Shown one piece after another: positions 46,774 through 58,559 of a DNA stretch of 64,000 bases. The first letter of the stretch is position 1, and each line of letters starts with the position of its first letter. The notes beneath the pieces are model-generated. The model was given only the letters and a program-made list of their open reading frames with translations. It searched no databases and had not been told where the DNA came from. The DNA is taken from the NCBI RefSeq assembly GCF_003473485.1, contig NC_053043.1:36928576-36992575 (forward strand), given 5' to 3'. A program made the position numbers and the translations under genes. Origin of the DNA: Medicago truncatula. Taxonomy: Eukaryota > Streptophyta > Magnoliopsida > Fabales > Fabaceae.

Positions 46774-47068
46774 ATGACTTAAAATACATATTTGTTTTAT
46801 GCTTTTATCATCTTTCTTTCTCTATTTTTTGTCCTGACTAGAAGTAATAAGTCCTTTTTCACACAACTCTAATTTATCTTATATAAAATATTTCATCATC
46901 TTTTAGTAACATTTTTTATTTGAATAAATCCTTTTAGTAACATTTATTTTGTTCTTATTAAACAATACAGGTTCTATTCCCTGCAAGAGACATACTGAAT
47001 GTCCAACATATATGTGTCGTCAACCTAAATTTGTGTGGTGTATTTATGGTTCTTGTAAGTGCAATTAA
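46774..47068 (+). pseudogene. NCR: NCR peptide locus 6, nonsense at codon 3, mature exon intact
   Basis: Exon 1 (46774-46843) keeps the ATG but codon 3, CAA in relatives, is TAA (46780-46782). The remainder of the signal peptide is otherwise open and there is no alternative ATG in frame before exon 2. The donor is GTAATA, as in NCR5; the acceptor CAG ends at 46970. Exon 2 (46971-47068) has six cysteines in the family spacing, five Lys/Arg against one Glu, and ends CKCN. The promoter block (46677-46718) and TATATAAAG (46721 onward) are intact. So the single visible lesion is one C-to-T change, and the locus may still be transcribed. Confidence 0.85.
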
Positions 47069-47554
47069 GTGTAACAAATAAGTTGAAAAATAAATCTATA
47101 TTACTCGTAACTGTACAATTTTATTTGTAGATCATAATATTTATAATCTTAAAATTTGCATCATACTTTTATTTGTTTCTTAGACAAGATCAAAATTGTA
47201 TTGTTAAATTATACAAAGTATCTTACCGTCATTCATTCATAGAAAATATGAAAAACATCACTTCATAAATATAATTAGCTATTTTAATAAATGAAGACAA
47301 TGTACGATTGTATAGATACATTATCTATACTATTTCTATACTTAGCATGAAATTATTGATTGATGTAAACTTAATAAATGCTAATATATGTAACTCCCCA
47401 AATTTTAATAAAGGTGTATTTCTTTTTTCTTTAATGAAAGAACAAGTAATAAACCCTGTAATGCCCCATGACGGATTTGGATCCTCTCAAGTGTGAAAAA
47501 AAATTCAGACGGTTACCGTTGAAATGCATTGAATTCTATAACTTACAAAAATTA

Positions 47555-48259
47555 GGGTTAATTAAGGTCCCTACAAATAAGCGAGCTTCCAACATTGGTC
47601 CCTAATAAAATTATATTAAATTTTTCATTCCCAACGTTTTTTTCCGTTTGTAAGTTCGGTACTTGCCGTTAAACTGTGCTGACTAGGCTAACGGAATGTT
47701 GACCAAGACATGCCACATAGACATTTCAAGTGACATGGCTGCCATGTGGTAAATGACATCATATGTTTTTGGTCCCTATAAAATTGAGACCTTTTAAGTT
47801 TAATCCTTACTTAATTTTAATAGTGCTTTTAGTCCATATAAAAAAATTATGCACTCAATTTTAATTGGGACCAGTCGATTTTCAAGGTTCGGATCGGGAA
47901 ACAAAGAGTGGGAGCGAAGAAGATTGAAGAGAGCGAAGTAAGGACTAAAATTGAGTGCATAATTTTTTTATATGGACTAAAAGCACTATTAAAATTAAGT
48001 AAGGACTAAACTTAAAGGTCCCAATTTTATAGGGACCAAAAACATATGATGTCATTTACCACATGGCAGCCATGTCACTTGAAATGTCCATGTGGCATGT
48101 CTTGGTCAGCATTCTGTTAACCTAGTCAGCACAGTTTGACGGGAAGGACCAAAACTTACAAACGGAAAAAAACATTGAGGATGAAAAATTTAATAAAATT
48201 TTAGTAGGGACCAATGTTGGAAGCTCGCTTATTTGTATGACCTTAAACATAATTAACCC
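47555..48259. mobile_element. Fold-back MULE-type element, 705 bp, arms of about 320 bp
   Basis: Starts AGGGTTAATTAAGGTCCCTA (47554 on) and ends with the complement. The arms (about 47555-47870 and 47936-48259) are nearly perfectly complementary, with a 65-bp loop. The imperfect 9-bp flanks are CAAAAATTA (47546-47554) and TAAAAATTA (48260-48268). It lies between the NCR6 relic and the 3' end of BASS1 copy b. A transcript would form a long hairpin. Confidence 0.85.
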
Positions 48260-48595
48260 TAAAAATTATAAGTTGGCTCCAATGCATTTCAATGATGAGA
48301 TCATACACATAACCCTCTCAATTCTTATTTTCTAATTTTTTTTTTCTTGTTGAGCATTCCTCGAGCACCAAATGAACTTTACCTCTGTAAATGAGTGCCC
48401 TCAGTTCTATTTATTTTAGAGAAATCAAATTCGATCAATATAACATCGATTCTGTACAAAATAAGAACAATTTGTTAAATATTAATATACAAATTTAAGC
48501 AATAAAAATATATAATCATTTAAACTTTATTTGAAGGACTACACATCACATTATACAAATACAATTCCTAGTTACATGCATCCAGCTAGATATTT

Positions 48596-51500
48596 TCAGT
48601 CTTTAATCTCAGCAGGCACAGAAAACCTCCAAATTCCTGCCAAGATACTACCAAAGATTGAGTGACACACACTTGAAACAGCACAAGGTACTGTTGTTAG
48701 AGGATCTCCAAAGTGATTGGTAGCGAGAACAACACCAAGAGCTGCGTTCTACAGGTGGAAAAAACGGGTAAACTAATGTGGAATCGAAAAAACGATCACA
48801 AAAAAAAAAAGTGTAGCAAGTTTTCTATGTATAATCAATGATGCAATTATAGAACACTAATTTTACCTGCATGCCAACCTCAATGGATATTGTTCGTGAT
48901 GATGAGACGTCTAGCCCAAGCATCCTTGCGAGTATGTAACCAAAGAAGAATCCAGAAGCATGAAGAAGGCAAGATGCTAAAATCACTTGTCCACTAGACA
49001 TAAGAATTGATGATGAACTTTGGGCAATGGCGTTTCCAGATAACATTGCTGCGGTTGCTACAGCCATTGGTGGCATCAATGGAGAGATAAATTTTACAAA
49101 AGGTTGGAAATATTTAACCAGAAACGCGCCGGCCAATACAGGAAGAAGCACAACCTGTTCAGAGAGAATGGAGAAACAATTCATTTTTGGTCAGAGAAAG
49201 GAGTATCAACGAAGCATCACAACTATTTTATACTTATGTATGAGAGGAATGTCAAGCTTTGGTGTAGCTCTATTTTCTTTGAATTTTACCATTCATTTAA
49301 ATTATTTGATTTACAATTATCATTTTTTGCTTAATCAAATAACTGAATACTGTCAAAAAATTGCATAAAATTTTATCAGTTCTGCTAGTTTTATCGAAAA
49401 AAAAGTAGACAGTCATGCCCATCTTCACACTGTTAGACAAGGGAATCTTACTTGCAATGTAGACATCAATAAGCCAGCTGCGTCCACGGCAACATACTTA
49501 CCAGCAAGTTTGGCCGTCAGAAAAGGAGTCATGATCTGCAATGTAAAGTTTTCGGTCAGTCAATGTGAGAAAAAGTTTACAAATGAAGTGAATTATTCCA
49601 TCATAAAATATAACAACTTGGCTTGAACCTCCCTCTACCACCCTTCTTACCTTTTGCTTTTTTTTTTTCTTTTTTTTTTTTTTTTTTCTTTCTTGATGCT
49701 GCATAGCATTTTGCAAATAGTATGCGTCATAGGGGCTAGGTTGTTCTTATCATTTAAAACCTATTACGAATAATTTCCTATCTTCTTCTCTAAATGACAT
49801 ATCCCAAGTAACCAAACACTAAGGTTAAAAGGGAGAAAATTCATCGACAATTTCATTGAACATTAGAAATTCATATGTAGGAGTAGCAGATTTGCAATCC
49901 TTATAGTACCACATACTTATCATCAACAACGCACATTAAATAGAAAAGTAAAAGATAGGACTTAAAACGAAAAGGTACAAACCACAGCAGATAGAGTACT
50001 AGCAGCTGTCATTATCACAGAAAGTGCCACATTTCCACTGGCAAAGAAAATAAATCATCAGATCACATTGCTCATAATCTATTAATAAATCTTAATTGAA
50101 ACAGAAAAAGAAACGTTATGTACCGTGCAAGATATGTAACAATGTTACTAGCTGTACCTGCAACAGAATAACAACTATATAAAACAGGCGAAGGGTAGAC
50201 AGAAAGCATAAATCACCAGATGAAAACTCATACCCCCTGGACAACATCCGACTAATATTAAACCAGCTGCATAATGTGAGGGAAGATTTAAGAGTTTGCT
50301 TACAAGAAACGCAGATATTGGCATCACCTGAAAATATTCACCTTGTACCTCATTAAGACGAACGGTTTAGAATACTAGTCATAATATGATATATCTTCAT
50401 CACTAGCTGTGTTGTCCGTGTCATTGATATCACACTAGTATAAGCTTCTCATCTCAGGTATGAATCACATAACAACAACAAAGACGCCAACTACGACACT
50501 GAACTGACAGCTAGACAGTAGACAGACACTTGTTATAAATTACAAAAATTAATCGGATTGAATGGAGTGATGTGCACCGGTGTCAGACACTAGACACTCC
50601 TTCAATATGAAGTGTCAATATCGTTTATAAATTTCATAAATCACATAAACACTGATGTTGTTTCTTTGAAAAACTAATAGTTTTGTTAGCATGAGAAAAT
50701 ATGACTCATTTAGTTATCTTTAATCATAAAAATATGCATTTTTTTAACTTCACTTTAGTAAAACTATAAAAATCATTTTCTCTCTCTTTCATTCATACAT
50801 TTTTTTCTTAATCAATTTGAATTGATGAATTAGATCAATTATTTTGGGACAGACAGGGTAATAAACAAATTAATAATTGATATTAAATGCATCTAGATAT
50901 CAGATCACATTGGTTAAGATATCAACCACTCATTCCCTCAAAGTACAACTACACTACTGCCTCAGTTCTATTTATAACAGACATTTGGGTCTACAGAAGT
51001 TGACATATCTCGAACCAGATAAATCAACTTTTGTTGACCAAAATGTCTGTTATAAATAGGATGAGTCAAATCTCTTTACACTAACATCCTTACCACATGA
51101 AAAATCAAAACTACTAATTGAAAATAAATAACTTGCAATGCACACTAACCGAATATTGAAGTACAAAACCAGAAATAACTTCTTTAGGCATAAAAAGAGC
51201 AGAACGAAGATCATCAAGAGTCAAACTCATACCCATCCCAAGCATAATCACACCAAGCCCCACTGTACACAACTTAGGAGTAACCCAATTGAACGAACTT
51301 GGTCTCAGCAAACCCAACACACACCCAATTGTTACCCATAATGGAAACGCTGTTGATATAGCCTCACTACCCAACTCAATCCACTTCCTAACACCCCTCT
51401 CTTCATTTGAACTGTAACTGTTCGATGAAATGCCGCAATGAAGTGGAGCAACTTTGGAGGTGTAGATTTTGTTGAATTTTGATGTGGAAGGGAGTGATAA

Positions 51501-51605
51501 TATTGGTTTTGGTTGAATATTGGATCTTAATGAAAGTTGAATGAATTTGGGTTTGTAATTGATGATTTTGTTTGTATGTAGAGAGAATGTAATTGATGAC
51601 TGCAT
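48596..51605 (-). CDS. BASS1: Plastid sodium/metabolite cotransporter, BASS1-type (copy b)
   Basis: Seven exons on minus: 51605-51150, 50327-50234, 50157-50124, 50037-49983, 49535-49452, 49154-48867 and 48748-48596, all GT..AG, giving 387 aa. Lengths of exons 2 to 7 (94, 34, 55, 84, 288 and 153) equal those of copy a exactly; exon 1 is 33 bp shorter, all in the transit-peptide region. The symporter core is conserved, including the Glu333/Gln337 pair in [10 protein letters not shown]. Differences cluster in the transit peptide and the C-terminal tail (ends AEIKD rather than PEKKN). The product should be an inner-envelope plastid transporter; its substrate is not shown by sequence. No damage is visible, so both copies appear functional. 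A MITE lies in intron 1 and a fold-back MULE 337 bp past the stop. Confidence 0.93.
50946..51070. mobile_element. Stowaway-like hairpin MITE in BASS1b intron 1
   Basis: CTCAGTTCTATTTATAACAG at about 50961 is repeated in inverted form at about 51046-51066 (CTCATCCTATTTATAACAGA on minus), with GACATTT next in both arms. A short palindromic element with no coding content. Confidence 0.75.
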
Positions 51606-52565
51606 TTTAAGTTTTTAACTATGAATTTTACTAACTATGAAACTGGTTTAGAGGTTTGACTTATTGATTCAAATATAGATCACATTTGCATACATAGTGT
51701 GTATGACTTTTTAATTAAAGTTGTAACAAAAAAAATAACGTTTTTGATTAATGATTGGTTTTACAACAAAATATGATTAAGGAGACTAAGATAATGAAGG
51801 TGACTTAACATGTGAAAAACTTGATTAGGGAGATTCTTTTCTCATGTCATGATTATTAAAAACTAATCCAGTCCGACAGGAAATTAACATCATTTTACTT
51901 TGTTTCCAAGTGAGGAAAAACAACACACGGGAATTTTGTCCGTGTCAAATTGATAAATCTAGAGTGACGTGTTTTTTAAGAAAGGGGAGGTAAAAATAAG
52001 GGTTAAATTTTAAAGGGTCAATTTAACAAATGCCCTAAGAAGGTAAAAATGGAAATAAGTGACAAATTAAGGTAATAAAATAACTTTGAGAATTTCTCTT
52101 CCTATCCTTTGTTTTTCAAATTTTACTACGTTTGGATTATGTAATTTGAAGACAAAAACATTTTTAGGATTATACAATCCGAAACACATCCATATATAAG
52201 TCAACCACAAACTTCTTCTCTCATTTCTCCATTTTCGCATTTTGCTATAAAATACTCCAAACCCCCCAAAAACTAAATTTTGCTACATTGTGTTGTTCTT
52301 GAAGTTAAGTTGCTCGAATACCTCACATTTGAGACCTTTTTCACCACTAAACAAAATGTTAGTTCATATTCTTCAAACATTTGGTGTTTGATTTTCCTTT
52401 TTTGGGTATTGGTTTATTTTGGATTATATAATTCGAAACATATTGTTCAGGAATTCCATTTATATAATCTGAAACAGGATCATGTGTTGAATTTTGATTT
52501 GTCTCTGAATTTTCTTCAATACATTGATTTGTTTATGTATTTTTTATTTCTTTCATATATACAGG
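51606..52565. other. Intergenic: BASS1b upstream region and DNA before the mobile-domain exon
   Basis: No gene recognised. The open frame entering from 52280 is probably intronic or untranslated until the acceptor TATACAG at 52565. TATATAAG at 52194 could serve a promoter for the next feature. Confidence 0.45.
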
Positions 52566-52894
52566 CACACCTCGATCATGTTAGAAGCAACAGGACGACC
52601 ATGACTATCTCAGCTAGGCAAGAGAAGGCAGGTAGGCAGGAGCGGGCGAGCAAGGCCGTACGTGACAAATCTAGACCATCTCGGGTACCAGAGCCTCAGC
52701 ATGTCCCCAAGCCTCAGCACCAGGCAATAGAGACCCAAAAGGAGGAGGCAGCGCAGCAACAAGAGGTTGAGATGAAAGATGCGCCGACACCCGCCAAAGA
52801 TTCATATCCTGGTGGCCCACAGGACATATCACTTCTTTGCCTATATGTGCACCATGAGGCCAGACGCATATGGGAGGGGAATATAAGACGCTAA
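52566..52894 (+). pseudogene. Plant mobile domain (aminotransferase-like) N-terminal fragment
   Basis: After an acceptor-like TTTCATATATACAG, a frame open to the TAA at 52894 encodes a Lys/Arg/Gln-rich, Pro-rich leader (MTISARQEKAGRQERASK and onward). It ends with YPGGPQDISLLCLYVHHEAR and RRIWEG. The PGGP..S.L..Y..H.A..W pattern is the opening of the plant mobile domain found in MuDR-type transposons and their domesticated relatives. The rest of the domain (several hundred residues) is missing after the stop, so this is a truncated, probably transposon-derived copy. A genuine short gene cannot be ruled out. Confidence 0.5.
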
Positions 52895-54744
52895 AGTGAT
52901 TGTTTTTGTATATTTTTTTATTATATAAAAGATTGATTATTAGTGGACTGGACTTATTCTTTGGAAGCAAAAAAAAAAAAAAATGGAAATTGCTTCATAA
53001 TTCTGAAAAGGAAACTAGTTATGATAATGTGAAACAAAACAACCTTGGCATTCTTACCTAGGAAAGTGAAACTGATTTTTGCATATATCTTCTTGTTCAC
53101 TCCATCAAACAAGACAACTGATTACAAATTGGTAAACATAGGCAAAACTAGTTTGAGACCAATCCAATGTGAATCTTTGATATCTATATATATATATATC
53201 CATCAAGTCTATGAAATTGTGAGATAATAATCACCTCTTTCACATTCATGACAAAAACAAATAATACATGCCTCTCAAAAAATGAACTCAAAAATGCCTC
53301 ACTCAATGTAAGAGAGGCCGACTTAGAACATCACCAACAAAAGGTAAAACATATATACAGAATATTTGAAGTTCTTCTCGATTGCAACTTCTGGTTACTC
53401 TCAAGGATGCAACAGTTATTGCACCAATAATTGAACCAAATAGCAACATTGCCAGCTCCAGTTTCGGACCATATCTAGCAGGCAGCAGCAACTGGTTGTA
53501 TCTAACTTCGACTCTGTTTTGTAGAGGGACAACAAGCTGTTACATTCAGATTACAACTGAGATTTTATATGCAAAGTTCATATCGTAAAGTTGCAGGATT
53601 GTCCTTGAACTATGACTGTATATAAAATTCAATTTCAATGGTAATATTTGAAAACTGGGTGAAACCCTACATTCCCTTTATCTATTATGATTCATTAAAT
53701 GATATTTTGTTTCTGAATACGGCTTGCAGAACACAAAAACACGATGTAGTAGAATAGATCATAGCTGTTAAGACTTTCTTTGCTCAATGTATGAGATAGG
53801 TTTCTTGAATTGACTGATTCAGTATACGCTCAAATGCATTTACACTATAATTTATAGATCCTTCAAAAAAAAAACTCTAGGTCAAACTCCTTCAAACTCT
53901 AGACTAGAATACTTCTTCAAAAAAAAAAAAACTCTAGAATACTCGTTATGCAACAGGGGTCGATCCGGATTTAACTACATATGCTCATTAATTCCTCATG
54001 ATAGGTCAGGTAGGTTAATCAAGGTCAAAATAGCATTGGCTATCAATGATTCAAAACCAAGTAAATAACGTAGAATCTTAGAAGTAAAAGCAGCCTTTAA
54101 ACACTTGATCAGAGTCTAAACTGGAACAGAAATTTAAGATTTAAACCTATGTGATCAATCAATCCCAGATTGAGGGGTGGAGCCAAGCTAGGCAGGCGGT
54201 CCCAAAACTGGGATTGCAGAGTGCAGGATGGGGCTAAACTTATGATTATGAATAGATTATCTATTCTTCAGAGGTGACAACCAAAAATTTGAATGCCTAT
54301 AAAAAGAAGTTGAAGAGTTTTGATGGGCACTATGATCATGGTTTCAGCTTTTATTAATCAAGGTAAAGTTAATACCGTCGTCAGGGTACAAGGATTATAT
54401 CCAATAATTTAATGCAAATCACATGTTCTTATCAAGAATGAAATTATAAAGATCACAAATTCTAAGGAAACAAAAACGAACTATGTTCTACTTAACCCTA
54501 TGAAGAATATGCTACATCATTGCTTTTCTTATTTGGAATAAAAATGCCACATGTATAAAAACCATATACTGAATTAGTCAATTCAAGAAACCAATCTCAT
54601 ACATTGAGCAAAAACTATTATAAAAGAATTAACATGGCCAATTTTAGACAACTTTCTTCATGCGCCACGGACTGTGAAAGACCAAAAATCTTAATAAAAA
54701 ATATTGAATATCAGTGTGTACCTTCGTCTTTTCAGCAGAAGTGG
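52895..54744. other. Intergenic, with an unrecognised minus-strand frame at 53303-53540
   Basis: On minus, from an AAACAG acceptor-like site near 53525, a frame open to a TGA at 53303 encodes a hydrophobic segment (LELAMLLFGSIIGAITVASL) and ends PLLH. I do not recognise it; a partner exon was not found. The remainder is AT-rich. The part next to 54745 is the 3' region of the SWEET gene. Confidence 0.35.
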
Positions 54745-56523
54745 TCATGCATATGACACTATCAACGGTTCTTCGGCATCCATTCTTCTAGATTTACTCT
54801 CATAATAGAAGTATAATATCAACTGGGTCATTCCCAAAATGGTTCCTATCCCATTTGGCACCTACAAAATCAAGCAGAGATGTACAATTCAGACAAAAGG
54901 GTATTTCAAGAATTAATAGAAATAAAAAATAAAAATGAACTGAAAGGAACATACATAAATGAAGATATCATCGCTGAGTAAACCGTAAACTAAGAAAGAG
55001 GTGCTCATTAGAAAGGTGGAAAGTGAGAGATAAAAAGGCATGAATTCAACACTCTTTGTCTGAATGACCAATTTCTGCGAAATTCATATAGATAATGTCA
55101 GTAATTTCATATAGGCTCTAGCTAATAGACAGTATAACTCAACATTAAACATAAAAGTAGGAAATTACATACTTACAATTATAAACAATGGAGAAGCAAA
55201 CATAGAAATGAGAGATGCACAACTCAAAATCCCAACAAAGAGCCGACGCATTACAATGTCATCTATTTGCAAACTTCCAATCAATATGATTGCAAATATG
55301 CCAAGAACTCCCATCAGCCATGCAAGCATTTTCACCTAATGGAAAATTTGAAACATGACAACTTAGTAATTAACCAAGATGGTGTACAGTTTCAAACATA
55401 ATGCATGTATACTGAAAATTTGAAGGTGTTTAATTGTATTAATAATGCATGTATAGTTTATCGAATAATATCAACTATACTTTAATTTCTTAAATTTGAA
55501 AAGTGACAATTTAAAAGAACATCACTTAATTGTCATTTTTTCCGAACTTACCATGTTTTAAGTTTTGTTTTGAGGAATGCAAGAGAGAATTAAAGGTAAT
55601 ATAGAATCTGTTTGGATTGGCTTATTTGAGCTTATCTACTAACATAAGCACTCATGACATAAGCTCACAAAGATATCTTATGAAAACAGCTTATAGCTTA
55701 TACAAAAACAACTTTATTTTATCATTTGTTATAGAAAGAGCTTATACATAAGCACTTGCCATGGTAAGCGCTTATGCTATTAGCAACAAATTAAGATGTT
55801 TATCCAAACAGGGTCATATTCATGTATTTCATTAGTTTTCATAGATGCTTATATTTTTATAGAGGGGACTAAATTGACTAATTTCTTCAAACTACACAAT
55901 CTTTACAATTCAGATAACCAAAATGATGATTCACACAAGTTATCATAAACTTCCAACAGTATCAGAAAAGTAGCTAACCTTCTTTTCTTTCTCAGCAGAC
56001 ATCATGAAGAGGATTATGTACACAAACTGAAACACTGCTCCAATTGAATTAACAGTGGTAACCAAAATATTATCATGTGATATCAAAGGAGTGCCATACC
56101 ACATGCAAATCAAACAGTTCATCAGGGAATAAATATATGGCAACCCTGAGAACATTTCTGTAGATCCATTTCTGATAATTCTCCTAAATGTAGGTCTGAA
56201 ATTCAAAATTCAAAACAAAAATTACATAATGAAAAAACCAAATAAACATAAACTTCAATTTCATATTAACTCAATTATTCAAAACTTACATTGGAGATAC
56301 AAATAGCCCAAAAGCAAAGATATTACCTGCAAATAACCAACCATATATATAAATATAAATACTTTAAATTAAAAAATATATATATAAAAATGGTTTTTTT
56401 TTAAACAATCATCAAAAATAAGAAATCCCCAGATAGTAAAGTTAAGAATTTGAGAAAATTACCAGCAACTCCAGCTGCATCTTTTGCAACTTTACAAATG
56501 GCAAGTGAAGCAAACACAGACAT
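54745..56523 (-). CDS. SWEET2: Bidirectional sugar transporter, SWEET2-type
   Basis: Six exons on minus: 56523-56463, 56326-56290, 56195-55979, 55335-55177, 55074-54955 and 54861-54745, all GT..AG, total 236 aa, the family's normal length. Two MtN3/saliva triple-helix repeats are present. The first contains SPIPTFRRI at 31-39, the second ASPLFIIKLVIQTKSVEFMP at 152-171; the conserved prolines of the transport gate are in place. The C-terminus EEPLIVSYA resembles the SWEET2 clade. These are uniporters for hexose or sucrose along a gradient; Arabidopsis SWEET2 acts at the tonoplast in roots and holds back glucose loss to the rhizosphere. Substrate and location here are inferred from clade. A MITE occupies intron 3. 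The start follows GAAACAACA; no upstream in-frame ATG fits the family. Confidence 0.95.
55608..55812. mobile_element. MITE in SWEET2 intron
   Basis: Ends CTGTTTGGATTGGCTTATTT and, on minus, CCTGTTTGGATAAACATCTT, with several GCTTAT/ATAAGC words between. This is a widespread legume MITE type. It lies inside the 55336-55978 intron and does not touch splice sites. Confidence 0.75.
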
Positions 56524-58530
56524 TGTTGTTTCAGATAATGTTCCAGAACAAGATCAAATTTTACTATGAAACCAAACCAAACCAAACCAAACCCTCAAAT
56601 TTATATGACACAGTTGTTGAATAATAAATTTGAGACAAACCCCTTTGCTCTTTATATCTTTCTCAAAACAGATAAATTCACACACGTTTATTTGCAAAAA
56701 GACAAAGAAGATTTATGAATGAAATGTCAAATATTCTACTTCAGGATGATAAATGCTAACCTCTTATAATGTTACATATTTATATATATAATTATATTAT
56801 AAGTGGTTGTAGCTAAGAAATATGAGAAATAAAATGAAATAAAATAATAAAGGGATTGGAGCCACGAAATTGAATTGAAATTGAAGTGATTTTGTATATG
56901 ATGATGATATGAATGAATGAGTTGCGTCCACTGGTTGAATAGGCAAGTGGTTGCAAAATAGAAGCGCGTGGTGTGCGTGGTGTTGTTTTTTTATGCTGAG
57001 CTGTGAGGATTTAGACAACAAGGTGGATTGAGATTGTGTAGAAAGAAATGATGAATATTCAAAGGAAGAAAACAAATGCAAAATCAAAAAGCGGCTGGAT
57101 TGAAATTGACTAGTTTTTCATATCATTTTTTCTTCTATTTTTTTTTATTTAATTTAATGATTAGGGTTAAGCATCAGGCGGGTTCGGGTTCAAAATAACT
57201 CACCCGAGAAAATTCGGGTTTGTCTGTATAGATGAAAGTAAGTTTGACCGATTTAGACTTCAATGTTTAGGTCTAAAAAGTTACGCAATTTCACTTTCGA
57301 TTGCCTGATTTTGTGTGTAAGATCTGATCATATCGTAACTCTTGATCGATTATTGTCTGGTCAAGTGAGTAATTTTTGAGGTGTCTATTGAGCAACCATC
57401 GTATATCTGCCTTGTCGAAATATTGAAGATGTAAGTTTGGCTTGTAGCTTATCATAGGCTTGTTTTGTATAAGATTTTACCTGACTTTTCAAAAATCTGA
57501 TATGACATGTTAACCTATTTGAAAACATATTTCATATCAACGTATTTAATTAAGTAATATGATCTATGTTTAAATAAATGAACTAATATATCGTATTAGA
57601 GGTGTCTATTAAACTCTCTTTGAATAGTTAATATGACATTTTAGAGATTTTGACTATATATGATATCATATTTCAATTCTAATTTTTTTTAAGGATTCTA
57701 TTTTAGTTTATAATAATACATTTAAATATGCAAAAATTAATATAGACTAATAAGTTTGAATTAGTGTAAAATTTAACATATTTATAATTAAGTCTAAAGT
57801 ACAAAATCTAATATCACAATGATAGTAGTAAAAAGTATTATCAGTTAAGTACATTAGCCTTGTAGGCCTAAAAGGTTTTTATATGGTCCATGACCTGACA
57901 CTTTTAGTTAAACAAACTTTTAAAAAAGGGTTTGCCTTCCGTGTTTCATCAAAAAGTCTAGTTTACCATGACCTCATGTAGGCTAGTCGTAAGCCTATGT
58001 AGGTTGATCTGGTCTATTCTCACCCCTACACATCTGCAATAGTTTCAAGCTTATATTTTGACGGATATTAGTTTATGCAGGTTGGTCAGTCCGATTTTTT
58101 TGGATTAGCATGTCAATAGAAGAAAGACATAGAGAGAGGGGGAAAACTTATTATGAAACACACAAAATATATAAAATAGTAAATTGTATTTGATCGTTAA
58201 CCCTCTGGTTCTTAGGGGGAATGAGACTAGTAATTTGGAGCTGAGTCGAGAGGTAAGTAAAGTAGGGACAAGTATAGTTTAGTCCGGGACTCAAACTCAA
58301 GTTCTCACAAACGATTCGTCATTTGGTGGAACTTATTAACCACTTTAACCTAATCACTTGATTAGTAAATTTTATTTGTACATTAAAAGAAGAAAAAATA
58401 ATTATGAAATATTTGTAATTTTAAGTCAATTTGGTTGTAATTTTAGGTCAATTTGGTAAGTGATCACCATTGATAGGTTGCATTAATGACATAACATATG
58501 CACAGTTCGACATTAAAAGTCGAGGGATGA
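56524..58530. other. SWEET2 upstream region and intergenic AT-rich DNA
   Basis: 56524-57120 is upstream of SWEET2, with a minus frame 56797-57087 that is low complexity. 57150-57230 has GGCGGGTTCGGGTTC words typical of degenerate hAT-type repeats. 58200-58370 looks like a degraded SINE (GGGACTCAAACTCAAGTTCT). No gene. Confidence 0.5.
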
Positions 58531-58559
58531 GAGAGAACGTAGAGAGAGAAGGAGAGAGG

